Positions 18,232 through 27,196 of a stretch of DNA of 64,000 bases are shown one piece after another. The notes below the pieces were generated by a model. It saw nothing but the letters and a program-made list of their open reading frames with translations. It was not told the origin of the DNA and ran no database searches. The position numbers and the translations under genes were made by a program. The stretch lies in contig CAWBRU010000011.1 of NCBI GenBank assembly GCA_963791325.1, positions 124,001 to 188,000 on the forward strand, read 5' to 3'. Source of the stretch: JBEVJK01 sp963791325 (GTDB lineage Bacteria; Pseudomonadota; Alphaproteobacteria; Rhizobiales; Rhizobiaceae). Positions within the stretch are counted from its first letter, which is position 1. Each line of letters begins with the position of its first letter.

Positions 18232-19293
18232 TCACCCCGCTTTGGCCATCTGCAGCAGGGTGACGCGCTGCTCGAGCCGGCGCTGCGCCTGGTCGATGAC
18301 CACGGCGACGATGATCACCAGTCCCTTGATCACCATCTGCCAGAACGAGCTGACGCCCATCATCACCAGCCCGTCGGACAAGATGCCGATGACGAAGGCA
18401 CCGACGATGGTGCCGCCGATCGTGCCGCGCCCGCCGGACATCGAGGTGCCGCCGAGCACGGCCGCGGCGATCGCGTTGAGCTCGAAGCTTTCGCCGGTCG
18501 CCGGATGCGAGGCCATCAGCTCCGAAGAGATGATCAGCCCGACGATCGCCGCGCAGAAGCCGGAGAACATATAGACGAACATCTTGACCAGGTTGACGCG
18601 CACCCCGGAGATGCGCGCCGCGCGCTCGTTGCCGCCGACGGCGAAGATGTGCCGGCCGAGCGGCGTGAACCGGGCGAGATAGGCGGCGGCCAGGGCCACC
18701 GCGATCAGCAGCCACACCGATACCGGCAGCCCGAGGATGCGGCCGGCGCCGAGATAGCCGTAGCCGGTGTTGCCGAGTTCGGGATTGCCGACCAGATTGG
18801 GAAAAGTGCGGCCGTCCGAGGAAAGCAGCGCGGCACCACGGGCGACGTAGAGTGTACCGAGCGTGGCGATGAACGGCGCAACGTTGAGCCGGGTGATCAG
18901 CAGGCCGTTGATCGCGCCGACCAGAACACCGACCAGGAGCGTGATCAGGACGATCTCGACGACGTTGAAATAGACCGTGTAGCCGATCTGCAAGTCGATG
19001 CCGTTGAGTACCAGATAGCCGGCTACCATGGCGCACAGCCCGACGATCGAGCCGACCGACAGGTCGATGCCGCCGGTAATGATGACGAAGGTCATGCCCA
19101 TCGCCAGGAAGGCGTTGAGCGCCACGTGCTTCGACATCAGGATGAGATTGGCCGCCGACAGGAAGGTGGGCACCGTCAGCGCGAAGAACAGCACCACCGC
19201 AATCAACGCGATGAAGGTGCGTGCCTTCATCAGCGTGAGCAGCAGCGAGCCGCCGCCGGCGGGTGCGCCGGACACTGTTGCCGCGTCAGCCAT
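18232..19293 (-). CDS. sugar ABC transporter permease (RbsC-type)
   Basis: Inner-membrane permease of a carbohydrate uptake (CUT2) system. The 353-aa product has about nine to ten hydrophobic segments and the family signatures GMTFVIITGGIDLSVGS and AAVLGGTSMSGGRGTIGGT. Its start overlaps the stop of the ATPase gene by 8 bp. It is the last gene of the unit ApnO-like / binding protein / DUF2291 / ATPase / permease. A D-apiose- or apionate-like substrate is inferred from the neighbourhood. Confidence 0.93.
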   Translation of the reverse strand: MADAATVSGAPAGGGSLLLTLMKARTFIALIAVVLFFALTVPTFLSAANLILMSKHVALNAFLAMGMTFVIITGGIDLSVGSIVGLCAMVAGYLVLNGIDLQIGYTVYFNVVEIVLITLLVGVLVGAINGLLITRLNVAPFIATLGTLYVARGAALLSSDGRTFPNLVGNPELGNTGYGYLGAGRILGLPVSVWLLIAVALAAAYLARFTPLGRHIFAVGGNERAARISGVRVNLVKMFVYMFSGFCAAIVGLIISSELMASHPATGESFELNAIAAAVLGGTSMSGGRGTIGGTIVGAFVIGILSDGLVMMGVSSFWQMVIKGLVIIVAVVIDQAQRRLEQRVTLLQMAKAG

Positions 19294-20833
19294 CTTGGTT
19301 GCTCCCTGCCGCCACCGGCCCGTGCCCCTTGGCCGAGGCTGCGACGATCGCCGCCTCGCTCGCCTCCGCCCGGTCGAACATGCCGGTCAACTTGCCGTTG
19401 CTCATCACCGCGATCCGATCGGACAGGGCCAGCACCTCGTCGAGGTCCGAGGTGGCGAACAGGATCCCCAGCCCGTCGCGCGACAGCTTGCGCATGGTGC
19501 GGAACACATCGGCCTTGGCCCCGACGTCGATGCCGCGGCTCGGCTCGTCCATCAGCAGCACCTTGGGATTGGTCAACAGGGCCTTGCCGATGACAACCTT
19601 CTGCTGGTTGCCGCCGGACAGCGAGGTGACCTCATTGGCGGGATCGGCGACCTTGATCGCCAGTTCCTTGACCATCGAGCGGACCGCGGCCTTCTCGGCC
19701 GCGCCGCGGATGTGGAACCAGCGGGCGAATTTGCGCAGGCTGGCGAGCGTCAAATTGCTGGCCACCGACAGGATCGGCACCAGCCCGTCGCGCTGGCGGT
19801 CCTCCGGGATCAGCGCCAGGCCGCGGCGGATCCGGTCGGTCGTGTCGCGTTCCTTGACGTGCTTGCCGTTGATGAAGATCTTGCCCGTCGCCTGCCCGTG
19901 CCGGCCCATGATGCAGTCGAACAGCTCGCTGCGGCCGGCGCCCATCAAGCCGTAGATGCCCAAAATCTCGCCCGCCTTCAGCGTCAGCGAGACGTTGTCG
20001 ACGGCAAGGCCGCCGGTCGCTCTCGGCAGGCAGATCGCTTCGGCCCGGAACACTTCGGCACCCGGCTTGTGGTCGTCGGCCTTGGCGAAGTCCTTGGCGT
20101 CGGAGCCGATCATCTGGCGCACGATCCACTGGGTGTCGATGTTCCGGACCTCCTCGTGGCCGGTGATATGGCCGTCGCGCAGCACGGTGATGGTGTCGCC
20201 GATGCGCATCAGCTCTTCCAGCCGGTGGGAGATGTAGACGATCGCCACCCCTTGGCGCTTGAGGTCGGCGATCACCTTGAACAGCACCTCGACCTCGGCA
20301 GCGCTGAGTGCGGAGGTCGGCTCGTCCATGATCAGGATCTTGGCGTCGAGCGACACGGCCTTGGCGATCTCGACCAGCTGCTGCTGGCCGATGCGCAGAT
20401 CCTCGACCAGCATGTCGGGGCGGATGCCGGCCTGGAGCCGCTCGAGGAAGGCGCGGGCCTGCCGCTCCTGCTCCTTGTGGGCGATGTGGAAGCCGTAGCT
20501 GGTGAGTTCGCGGGTGGCGAAGATGTTTTCCGCCACCGTCATGTTGCCGAACAGATTGAGCTCCTGGAACACCATGCCGATACCGCGCGCCACCGCGTCG
20601 CCCGAGGAGGCGAACGACACCTCCTCGCCTTCGAGCAGAATGCGGCCATGGGTCGGCTTCTCGACGCCGGCAATGATCTTCATCAGGGTCGATTTGCCGG
20701 CGCCGTTCTCGCCGACCAGCACATTGACGGCGCCCCGCCGCACCTCGAAATTGGCCCGCTTCACTGCGACGGTGCCGTAATAGACCTTCGAGACGTCCTC
20801 GAGCCTCAGCACCACGTCATGGCCGCCGCTCAT
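19286..20833 (-). CDS. sugar ABC transporter ATP-binding protein (RbsA-type, two ATPase domains)
   Basis: A 515-aa tandem ATPase of CUT2 sugar transporters. The first domain has Walker A VGENGAGKSTLM, signature LRIGQQQLVEIAKA and Walker B LIMDEPTSAL. The second has a degenerate Walker A (GLMGAGRSELFD, typical for RbsA), signature LSGGNQQKVVIGKA and LLMDEPSRGID. The ATG overlaps the DUF2291 stop (ATGA). Confidence 0.95.
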   Translation of the reverse strand: MSGGHDVVLRLEDVSKVYYGTVAVKRANFEVRRGAVNVLVGENGAGKSTLMKIIAGVEKPTHGRILLEGEEVSFASSGDAVARGIGMVFQELNLFGNMTVAENIFATRELTSYGFHIAHKEQERQARAFLERLQAGIRPDMLVEDLRIGQQQLVEIAKAVSLDAKILIMDEPTSALSAAEVEVLFKVIADLKRQGVAIVYISHRLEELMRIGDTITVLRDGHITGHEEVRNIDTQWIVRQMIGSDAKDFAKADDHKPGAEVFRAEAICLPRATGGLAVDNVSLTLKAGEILGIYGLMGAGRSELFDCIMGRHGQATGKIFINGKHVKERDTTDRIRRGLALIPEDRQRDGLVPILSVASNLTLASLRKFARWFHIRGAAEKAAVRSMVKELAIKVADPANEVTSLSGGNQQKVVIGKALLTNPKVLLMDEPSRGIDVGAKADVFRTMRKLSRDGLGILFATSDLDEVLALSDRIAVMSNGKLTGMFDRAEASEAAIVAASAKGHGPVAAGSNQDG

Positions 20834-21480
20834 TCGGCAGGTCCGATCTCGGCTTGCGCCGGCGTCATCAGCGGCAGGTCGGTGCCCGAACCAGGCACGT
20901 AGGCGCCGAGCAGAGCAACGTGCCTGCCGTCAAGCTTGTCGCGCGGCAGCTTCGCCAGCACCGCACGGTTGGCATAGGTGTTGAACGACTTGCCGAACTG
21001 GGCGAAGTCGATCTGATTGGTGAATGAGTTGAAGTCGACGAAGTCGAGCGAATCGCGGAGCGCAGTGCCGCGCATCGCCGGGCCGAGCTGGGCGCGCAGG
21101 TCTGCCTTGCCGTCGCCGTCGACGTCGACATCGATGGTCGCGGCCCGCGACTGGGTGTTGGACGCGACGATCGTGCCCTCGGCCTTGGCCACATAGGTCC
21201 ATGGCGAGTTGGCCTGCTTTTTCGGGTTGCCGTATTTCTGGCCGGCGGCCTTTGGGTCGGCTTTGGCCGCAGCGGCGACCGCGGCGAAGCTGCCGGCCTT
21301 GGCCTCCAGATAGGGCAGCACCTTGGGCGCCCATATGTCCTCGACCGCCTTGTCGGGGTTGAAGCCCTGCGCAGCCGCTTCGGCCTTCGACTGCTCGGTC
21401 GGCGTCGGCAGGATCTTGCAGCCGGCAATGCTTGCCAGCGCCAACAGCAGCGGAACGGAGAGGCGGGCAGATCGCGGCAT
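20830..21480 (-). CDS. DUF2291 lipoprotein of sugar transporter operon
   Basis: Predicted lipoprotein (216 aa): the signal ends ASIAGCKI with the lipidated Cys near residue 19. The body has the DUF2291 pattern (VEDIWAPKVLPYLEAKA, FVDFNSFTNQIDFAQFGKSFN). Members of this family occur in sugar ABC operons between the binding protein and the ATPase, exactly as here, and are thought to assist the transporter in the periplasm. The start at 21480 is chosen for the signal sequence; the longer open frame upstream crosses the binding-protein gene end. Confidence 0.85.
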   Translation of the reverse strand: MPRSARLSVPLLLALASIAGCKILPTPTEQSKAEAAAQGFNPDKAVEDIWAPKVLPYLEAKAGSFAAVAAAAKADPKAAGQKYGNPKKQANSPWTYVAKAEGTIVASNTQSRAATIDVDVDGDGKADLRAQLGPAMRGTALRDSLDFVDFNSFTNQIDFAQFGKSFNTYANRAVLAKLPRDKLDGRHVALLGAYVPGSGTDLPLMTPAQAEIGPAE

Positions 21481-21563
21481 GGCTTTGCGGTTCAAGGAGA
21501 CCCCCGGAAATGGCGCGACCGGCCCGCCTGAGCAGACCGGCCGCGCTGCCTGGGGTTCATTCC

Positions 21564-22506
21564 TCACTGGCTGAGCGAGAATGTTTCCAGCTTGGCGGCG
21601 TTGTCGCCGTTGATCAGCACGCAGTCCATCAGCTGCTTCTCTTCCGCGGGAGCTTTGCCGGTCTTGATCCACTGGTCGGCCTGCTCGACTGCCATCTGCG
21701 CCTGGGCATAGGCGGGCTGCAGCACGGTGGCCTTGATGCCGCCGGCCTTGATCGAGTCGCGGACGTCGTTGGAGCCGTCGAAGCCGACGACGATGACGTC
21801 CTTGCGCCCGGCCGCATCGAGCGCGGCCCAGGCGCCCATCGCCATGGTGTCGTTGCCGGAAATGACGCCCTTGATGTCGGGATTGGCCTGCAGGATCGAC
21901 TCCATCTTCGAAAAGGCTTCCGTCTGGCTCCAATTGGCCGACTGCTGGGCAACCGACTTCATATCCGGATACTCGTCGATGACGTCATGGTAGCCCTTGG
22001 AGCGGATGCCGGCATTGGTGTCGGATTCCTTGCCCACCAGTTCGACATAGTTGCCCTTCTCGCCCATCAGCTTGACGAACTCCTGAGCGCCAAGCTGTGC
22101 GCCCTGATAGTTGTTCGACACGATCTGGGCGGCGGCGACGCCGCTGGCATTGATCTCGCGGTCGATCAGGAATGCCGGAATGCCGGCGTCCTTGGCCTTC
22201 TTGACCGCAGCGACGGTGGCGTCGGCGCCGGCGTTGTCGAGCACGATCGCCTTGGCCTTGCGGCCGATCGCGGTATCGATCAGCTCGGATTGCTTGTTGG
22301 CGTCGTCGTCATGCACCAGGACGATGCGTGTCATAGCCGAGCTCCTTGGCCTTGGCCGCGGCACCTTCCGCCTCCGCCTTGAAAAACGGGTTGTCGTGCG
22401 AGGGGGTGATGATCGCGATCAGGTCGGCGGCATAGGCGGGCGCGGCTGCGCCCAGCGCCATCAGGCCGGCCATCGCGGCAAATGTCATTCTGCGCGTGAG
22501 TTTCAT
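21564..22506 (-). pseudogene. sugar ABC transporter substrate-binding protein, split by a frameshift
   Basis: Periplasmic binding protein of the RbsB type. The ATG at 22506 (MKLTRRMTFAAMAG) follows a GGGAGG site and opens a signal peptide ending AYAADL. The mature part begins IAIITPSHDNPFFKAEAEGA, then runs out of frame near 22327 after KELGYDT. The rest (VLVHDDDANKQSELIDTAI and so on, down to ETFSLSQ) continues in the next frame. One extra base (C in GACACGCATCG) explains it; 943 bp is 3n+1, giving 313 aa if corrected. All other regions look well conserved, so the damage is recent or artefactual. Confidence 0.86.
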
Positions 22507-22558
22507 GCAAGTCCTCCCAGTGATAAAATCGTAAAACGGCGGAACGTGGTTCGGCAAA

Positions 22559-23386
22559 TCAGGTGATCCGGCGAATGCTCTCGGCGATCTCCTCAGGCTC
22601 GAAGATGCGCTTCCAGTCGTCGCGCATCAGCGCCGGCTTGCCGAACTCGATGGCCTTGTTGCAGGCATCCGAAAAAGCGCCCTCGCGCTCGCCGAAAATC
22701 ACCGAGGCCAGCACGTTGATGTGGCCGAGCAGAAAATCGAGCGCTGCCTGCCGGTCGACGCCGCGGCGCGCCACCTCGTCGACGCCCTCGCGCATCACCT
22801 CGAGCAGCGAGGCGCACATCGTTTCCGCCAGCGCCGGCTCCAGCATGGCCAGCTGCTCGACGGTCAGGCGGTGCGAACGCATCACCGGAGACCAGATCGT
22901 CTTGGCGATCGCCTCGCCCTTGGCATAGTCGTCCTCGGGGCCCTGCATCAGCGCGCTGACGATGTGCTGCTTGGCCTTGATGCCGCCGAAATAGTCCTTC
23001 TTGGCCTCCATCTCCGTCTCGTCGTTGAACAAAGGCGGGTGGCAGGGATGGGTGATGAAGTAGGTGAGGTCCGGGCGGTCCGGCAGATGCCCCGCATACG
23101 GTGCTGCCGCATCAAGAACGACCACCATGGTGCCCGGCTTGAGCGCCTTCTCGATGCCCGCGGCGACCTTGCCGATGTGGGTGTCGGGTACGGCGAGCAC
23201 CACCACCTCCGCGTCGCCCAGGGCCTTGTCGACGCCGACGCTGTCGATGCCCAGCCCGTCCTTGAGCCGCTGCCGGCCGGCCTCGCTCACCTCGACATGG
23301 CGAACGTCATAGGGTGAACCGCGGAAATTGCTGGCCAGGCGATAGCCCATTTTGCCGCCGGCCCCGAATAGGGCGACTGTGGTCAT
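22559..23386 (-). CDS. NAD-binding dehydrogenase with phosphogluconate-dehydrogenase-like C domain, probable D-apionate oxidoisomerase
   Basis: The N terminus MTTVALFGAGGKMGYRL is a Rossmann dinucleotide fold, and VVLAVPDTHIGKVA and DAAAPYAGHLPDRPDLTYF follow. The His-Pro-rich FITHPCHPPLFNDE segment and a helical C-terminal half resemble the ApnO family (recalled). ApnO oxidises and isomerises D-apionate to 3-oxo-isoapionate, the substrate of the kinase encoded at 14690-16114. It is the first gene of the transporter unit. A good Shine-Dalgarno (AGGAG) precedes 23386, and the shared operator box lies 40 bp upstream. The product is 275 aa. The specific activity is inferred from context; a generic 3-hydroxyacid dehydrogenase cannot be excluded. 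Confidence 0.8.
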   Translation of the reverse strand: MTTVALFGAGGKMGYRLASNFRGSPYDVRHVEVSEAGRQRLKDGLGIDSVGVDKALGDAEVVVLAVPDTHIGKVAAGIEKALKPGTMVVVLDAAAPYAGHLPDRPDLTYFITHPCHPPLFNDETEMEAKKDYFGGIKAKQHIVSALMQGPEDDYAKGEAIAKTIWSPVMRSHRLTVEQLAMLEPALAETMCASLLEVMREGVDEVARRGVDRQAALDFLLGHINVLASVIFGEREGAFSDACNKAIEFGKPALMRDDWKRIFEPEEIAESIRRIT

Positions 23387-23426
23387 GATGGCGTGCTCCT
23401 CCGGGTCGTAGCCCTGCGCTGGTGCA

Positions 23427-23444
23427 CTGGTATAATGAGCATAC
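23427..23444. promoter_or_regulatory. candidate GntR operator before the ApnO-like gene
   Basis: CTGGTATAATGAGCATAC, with outer arms GTAT / ATAC around a 7-base centre. It shares 13 identical bases with the box at 17403. It lies 40 bp upstream of the transporter unit and 16 bp before the end of nothing else but the promoter, since the amidohydrolase stop is at 23468. Confidence 0.6.
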
Positions 23445-23467
23445 GATCATGACGCAAGAGGGGCGTG

Positions 23468-24649
23468 TCAAGATCGGAGGAAAGGCTCCTCGAACGGCCG
23501 CCGCGCGACCTCCATCTCCCCGCCGGCGAGGTAGCAGGCCACCGGCTGGAGCAGCGTTGTGCCGCGCCGGGTCACCCCGACCACATCGTTGAAGACAAAC
23601 TCGGCATCGACTTGCCGCAGGACCGAGATGTCGGCCGAAGCACCAACGCCGAGATGGCCGAGGTCGGGCCGGCGGATCGCCAAGGCGGGACGGCTGGTCG
23701 CCATGCCGACGGCGTCGGCCAGCGGCAGGCCGCAATTGATCAGCTTGCTCATCGTGTGCAGCAGATCGTAGGCCGGCCCATCGACGCAGACGACATGGAC
23801 ATCGGAGGATATCAAGTCAGGCGGGAAGCCCTCGGAAAGCGCCGTCTCCGCGCTCCGGTAGCTGAATGCGCCCATGCCGTGGGCGATGTCGAACAGCACC
23901 CCGCGCGCGCGCGCCGCCAGGATCTCGGGCAGGATCCTGCCATCCGCACCGACGGCGGAATTGGGTTCAGGCCGGTAGCAATGGGTGAGGATGTCGCCGG
24001 GCCGGAGCTTGGCCACCACCTCGGCATAGCTGGGCGGCGGTCCGCCGATATGGGTCATCAGCGGCAGGCCCGTGATCTCGGCCGCCTCCAGCGCAAGATC
24101 GAGCGCGCCGAGCCCGAGATCGCCGGTCGCCGGCCCGCCGATCCGCACCTTGACGCCGACGATGCGGTCGCGGTTGGCGTCGATCTTGCGGATGCAGCGA
24201 TCGACGGGCAGCAGTTCCCGCAAGGTGGCTTCACCGACGAAGAGGCCCTTGTCGAAGCCGAAGATGCCGGCGAAGGAGATGTTGAGAAAGGCGAGGATCC
24301 GGTAGGGCGAATGCGCCATCACATAGTCGCGGAAACCGTCATAATTGCCGGCGCCGGCGCTGCCGGCATCGACCAGCGTGGTGCCCGCGGTGCGCCGCGC
24401 GATCATCCCCGGATCGACGCTGAGCGAGGTCGCCTTGTGATAGACGTGGGTGTGGATGTCGATCAGCCCGGGCACGACGATCGCACCGGACACATCGCGC
24501 CGCCGGGCGCCTCGAGCCGCCAGTTCGCGGCCGACCGCGACGATGCGGCCGCCGCCGACCGCCACGTCGAGAACCTCGTCGACACCGTTGCGGGCGTCGA
24601 TGACGCGGCCGCCGGTGAGCACCAGATCGGCCTGGCCGGTTGTCGTCAT
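23468..24649 (-). CDS. amidohydrolase-superfamily enzyme (COG3964-like deacetylase/lactonase type)
   Basis: Metal-dependent TIM-barrel hydrolase of 393 aa. Metal ligands are visible: HxH in LIDIHTHVYH, His in MTHIGGPPPSY, His in DILTHCYRPEP, and the Asp in LISSDVHVV. The N- and C-terminal beta-sandwich parts (LVLTGGRVIDARNG; GASADISVLRQVDAEFVF) are typical. The start at 24649 is chosen for the direct family N terminus. Relatives act on N-acyl or lactone-like compounds. Given the neighbours, a sugar-acid lactone is a reasonable guess but unproven. It ends only 24 bp from the operator box of the apionate-type unit but is transcribed separately. Confidence 0.85.
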   Translation of the reverse strand: MTTTGQADLVLTGGRVIDARNGVDEVLDVAVGGGRIVAVGRELAARGARRRDVSGAIVVPGLIDIHTHVYHKATSLSVDPGMIARRTAGTTLVDAGSAGAGNYDGFRDYVMAHSPYRILAFLNISFAGIFGFDKGLFVGEATLRELLPVDRCIRKIDANRDRIVGVKVRIGGPATGDLGLGALDLALEAAEITGLPLMTHIGGPPPSYAEVVAKLRPGDILTHCYRPEPNSAVGADGRILPEILAARARGVLFDIAHGMGAFSYRSAETALSEGFPPDLISSDVHVVCVDGPAYDLLHTMSKLINCGLPLADAVGMATSRPALAIRRPDLGHLGVGASADISVLRQVDAEFVFNDVVGVTRRGTTLLQPVACYLAGGEMEVARRPFEEPFLRS

Positions 24650-24739
24650 CGCCTGTCCCCCTTGAGACCGCTCGGCTGCGGCCAAGCGATGCCGCGCTGC
24701 CCGAGGCTGAATCGACGTTCAGCAGAGCAATTGTGGATG

Positions 24740-24780
24740 CCGGTTGTCCGCCGGAATTGCGAAAAAACGAAGACTGAGAG
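24740..24780 (-). repeat. dispersed palindromic repeat, copy 2 (diverged)
   Basis: On the minus strand it reads CTCTCAGTCTTCGTTTTTTC and then CGCAATTCCGG, closely following copy 1 (14634-14674) with scattered substitutions. It begins 35 bp after the stop of the Gfo/Idh/MocA gene, in the same orientation. Confidence 0.6.
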
Positions 24781-24815
24781 GGGAGCACCGATTCGAAGAA
24801 AAAGGTGATCCGCTC

Positions 24816-25904
24816 TTAGGCCAGCTCCACCACGCGCGCTTCGGTGATCGACTGCTCCGCCGCCAGCACGATGCGCAGGCTATTGACCGCCGCGTCCATT
24901 GATTCAGTAAGATCGAGATCTTCCTGAATCGCCTTCAGGAAGAATGCCTGCTCGCGGTCGCAGAGCTCCTGGTGGCCGGGCTCATCGTCCATCGAGATGA
25001 TCTCGTCCTTGCGGACGAAGTTCTTGTCGGGCCCGACCTCGGCGTAATGAACCCTGAGCGCGTCGGTCTTGGTATGGCGGTCGATGTCGGCCGAATCCGA
25101 CACGTCCTCGAGCTTGTCCTTGCCGCTGTCGCCCTGCCCGGCGACGATCGAGACGGCGCCCTTGGGCCCGATCACGTCCTTCACGAAGTAGGCGGTCTCG
25201 CTCATCATCGGGCCCCAGCCGGCCTCGTACCAGCCGACCGACCCGTCGTCGAAGGTGACGTGCAGATGGCCGTAGTTCTGCTGCGCCGCCTCCGCCCACA
25301 GCTTGGCGCCGATGCCATGCACGCGCACCGGCTTGGCGCCGGTCAGCTGGCACATGACATCGACATAATGAACGCCGCAATCGACGATCGGAATGAGCGA
25401 GTCGATCAGGTTCTTGTGCCAGGTCCAGGCCGGGCCGTTGCTCTGCTGGTTGAGGTTGAGCCGCATCACCAGCGGCTTGCCGAGGCTTTGTCCGAGCTCG
25501 ATGAACTTCACCCATGACGGGTGCACCCTGAGAATATAGCCCAGAACCAGCTTGCGGTTCTTGGCCCTGGCCAGCGCAACCACCTTCTCGGCATCCTCGA
25601 TGTTGGTGGCGAGCGGCTTTTCCAGAAAGACATGCGCGCCGGCATTTATCGCCTTGATCGCATATTCGGCATGGGTGTTGGGCCAGGTGTTGATCGACAC
25701 CGCATCCGGCCGGGTGGCGGCCAGCGCCTCGTCATAATCCTCGAAGCGCGGATAGTCCTCGAGCTCGCCCGGAAGCTGTTTCGAGCGAATCGAACGGCTC
25801 ATCAGCCCGACGATCTCGAAGCCGGGATTGCGATGATAGGCGCTGGCATGGGAGACGCCCATATTGCCGAGACCCACGACCAGCACCTTGACCTTGTCAG
25901 CCAT
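24816..25904 (-). CDS. Gfo/Idh/MocA-family oxidoreductase
   Basis: NAD(P)-dependent sugar or sugar-acid dehydrogenase. The Rossmann motif VLVVGLGNMGVSHASAY is at residues 8-24, the catalytic-type EKP is in VFLEKPLATN, and the conserved Asp/His segment is IVDCGVHYVDVM. The C-terminal beta-sheet domain looks complete (about 362 aa). Two adjacent ATGs exist; the one at 25904 is better spaced from AGGGAGG. D-apiose dehydrogenase (ApsD) belongs to this family, so a link with the apionate island is possible. The direct neighbours, however, are the sulfonate-type transporter genes, 56 bp upstream. Confidence 0.92.
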   Translation of the reverse strand: MADKVKVLVVGLGNMGVSHASAYHRNPGFEIVGLMSRSIRSKQLPGELEDYPRFEDYDEALAATRPDAVSINTWPNTHAEYAIKAINAGAHVFLEKPLATNIEDAEKVVALARAKNRKLVLGYILRVHPSWVKFIELGQSLGKPLVMRLNLNQQSNGPAWTWHKNLIDSLIPIVDCGVHYVDVMCQLTGAKPVRVHGIGAKLWAEAAQQNYGHLHVTFDDGSVGWYEAGWGPMMSETAYFVKDVIGPKGAVSIVAGQGDSGKDKLEDVSDSADIDRHTKTDALRVHYAEVGPDKNFVRKDEIISMDDEPGHQELCDREQAFFLKAIQEDLDLTESMDAAVNSLRIVLAAEQSITEARVVELA

Positions 25905-25960
25905 CATACCCTCCCTCGTTCCGGGCCGTTCGCGCGGTCCCGCAAGCTTGTGCGCATCGC

Positions 25961-27118
25961 TCAGCCCTTCACGGCCTGATCGTAGAGGTGCGCCTTGACG
26001 TTCTCGACGTCGATCTTGGAGAACGCGTCGCTGAGCTTGTAGGCGTCGGCATCGGCCTTGACCTTGGCATGGTCGAAATTGTTGGCCGGGCCGATGCAGT
26101 CATTGGTGCAGACGTTTTCGGCCTTGATCGGCTGCTTGACCTGCTTCAGCTCGTAGATCTTGTCGAAGAAGGTTTGCCAGGCCGCCATGTCATGGTCGCC
26201 CCAGCCCTTGCGCTTGGCCATGTCGCCGCGGAACACGGCGGTCTGCTGCAGGATCGAGGTGGTGCCGAGCTCCGGCCCGGTGTTCTTGGCAAAAGTCGGA
26301 AACTGCTCGAATACCGCCTCCACCGCCGCCCGCGGGTTGAGGTAGCCGAACTCCAGCCCCATCGCCCAGCCGCGCAGATACTGGTCGAGGAACGCCTTCT
26401 TGTCCGGGTCGTCGAGGTCGGCGGCGCGGACCACGAAGGTGTTGGCGAACAGCGGCGAATGCTGGATGCCGAGCCAATACTCGAAATCAAGGCCCCGCCC
26501 GATCCACTCGGCCCGCAGGCCCTCCCAGGACAGCGCCGCATCGCCCTGTCCGGCCTTGAGCGCGGTCGCCCAGGTCGGCCAGCCGGCCTCGACATATTTG
26601 ACCTTGGTGATGTCGACGCCTTGCACGCCCAACATCGGGTCGACGATCGACTGCCAGGCGGCCGAGCCGAGCAGGATGGTCTTGCCTTCCAGCGTCTTCA
26701 GATCGTTGGTGCCTTCGCCCTTGCGGAAGGCCAGGCTGAACGTGTCCTTGGCGCCCATGTGGAAGGCCGATTTCAGCTTCATGCCGTTGTCGAGCGCGAA
26801 CGAGAACACGCCCGGCGAGGGGAAGCCCATGTCGGCCTGGCCGACATCGACGAATTTGACCGTGGCGGTGCCGTCCGACGGGCCGGGCTGCATGTCGGTG
26901 TTGAGGCCGTCGAAATAGCCCATCTTCTTGCCGATCCAGTACGGATAGTCGTCGAGCACTTCGAGGGTGCCGCGCGGCGAGATCCAGGTGAACTTCTCGT
27001 AGGCGGCGGCCCGCGCCGGGCCCGAGCGGCCGAGCACCGTCGCCGTCACCGCCCCGGCGGCCGAAACTTGGAGGAAGGTGCGGCGGCTGATGCCGCCGGA
27101 CAGCAGAGATCGTATCAT
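25961..27118 (-). CDS. NMT1/TauA-type ABC transporter substrate-binding protein with Tat signal
   Basis: Periplasmic binding protein of the nitrate/sulfonate/taurine group (385 aa). The N terminus has a twin-arginine motif, ISRRTFLQVSAAGAV, then a hydrophobic core ending GPARA. The mature protein has the two-lobe SsuA/TauA pattern (DVGQADMGFPSPGVFSFAL, GKTILLGSAAWQSIVDPML). The substrate is unknown. A Tat signal is less usual for this class and suggests folding before export. Confidence 0.88.
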   Translation of the reverse strand: MIRSLLSGGISRRTFLQVSAAGAVTATVLGRSGPARAAAYEKFTWISPRGTLEVLDDYPYWIGKKMGYFDGLNTDMQPGPSDGTATVKFVDVGQADMGFPSPGVFSFALDNGMKLKSAFHMGAKDTFSLAFRKGEGTNDLKTLEGKTILLGSAAWQSIVDPMLGVQGVDITKVKYVEAGWPTWATALKAGQGDAALSWEGLRAEWIGRGLDFEYWLGIQHSPLFANTFVVRAADLDDPDKKAFLDQYLRGWAMGLEFGYLNPRAAVEAVFEQFPTFAKNTGPELGTTSILQQTAVFRGDMAKRKGWGDHDMAAWQTFFDKIYELKQVKQPIKAENVCTNDCIGPANNFDHAKVKADADAYKLSDAFSKIDVENVKAHLYDQAVKG

Positions 27119-27196
27119 GGGTTCACCCCTGGTTTGGTTGTTCTTGCTCTGGTTGCTCCGCGGCCGGACACCGTTGGGGGCGCCGCGCGGGATCGG

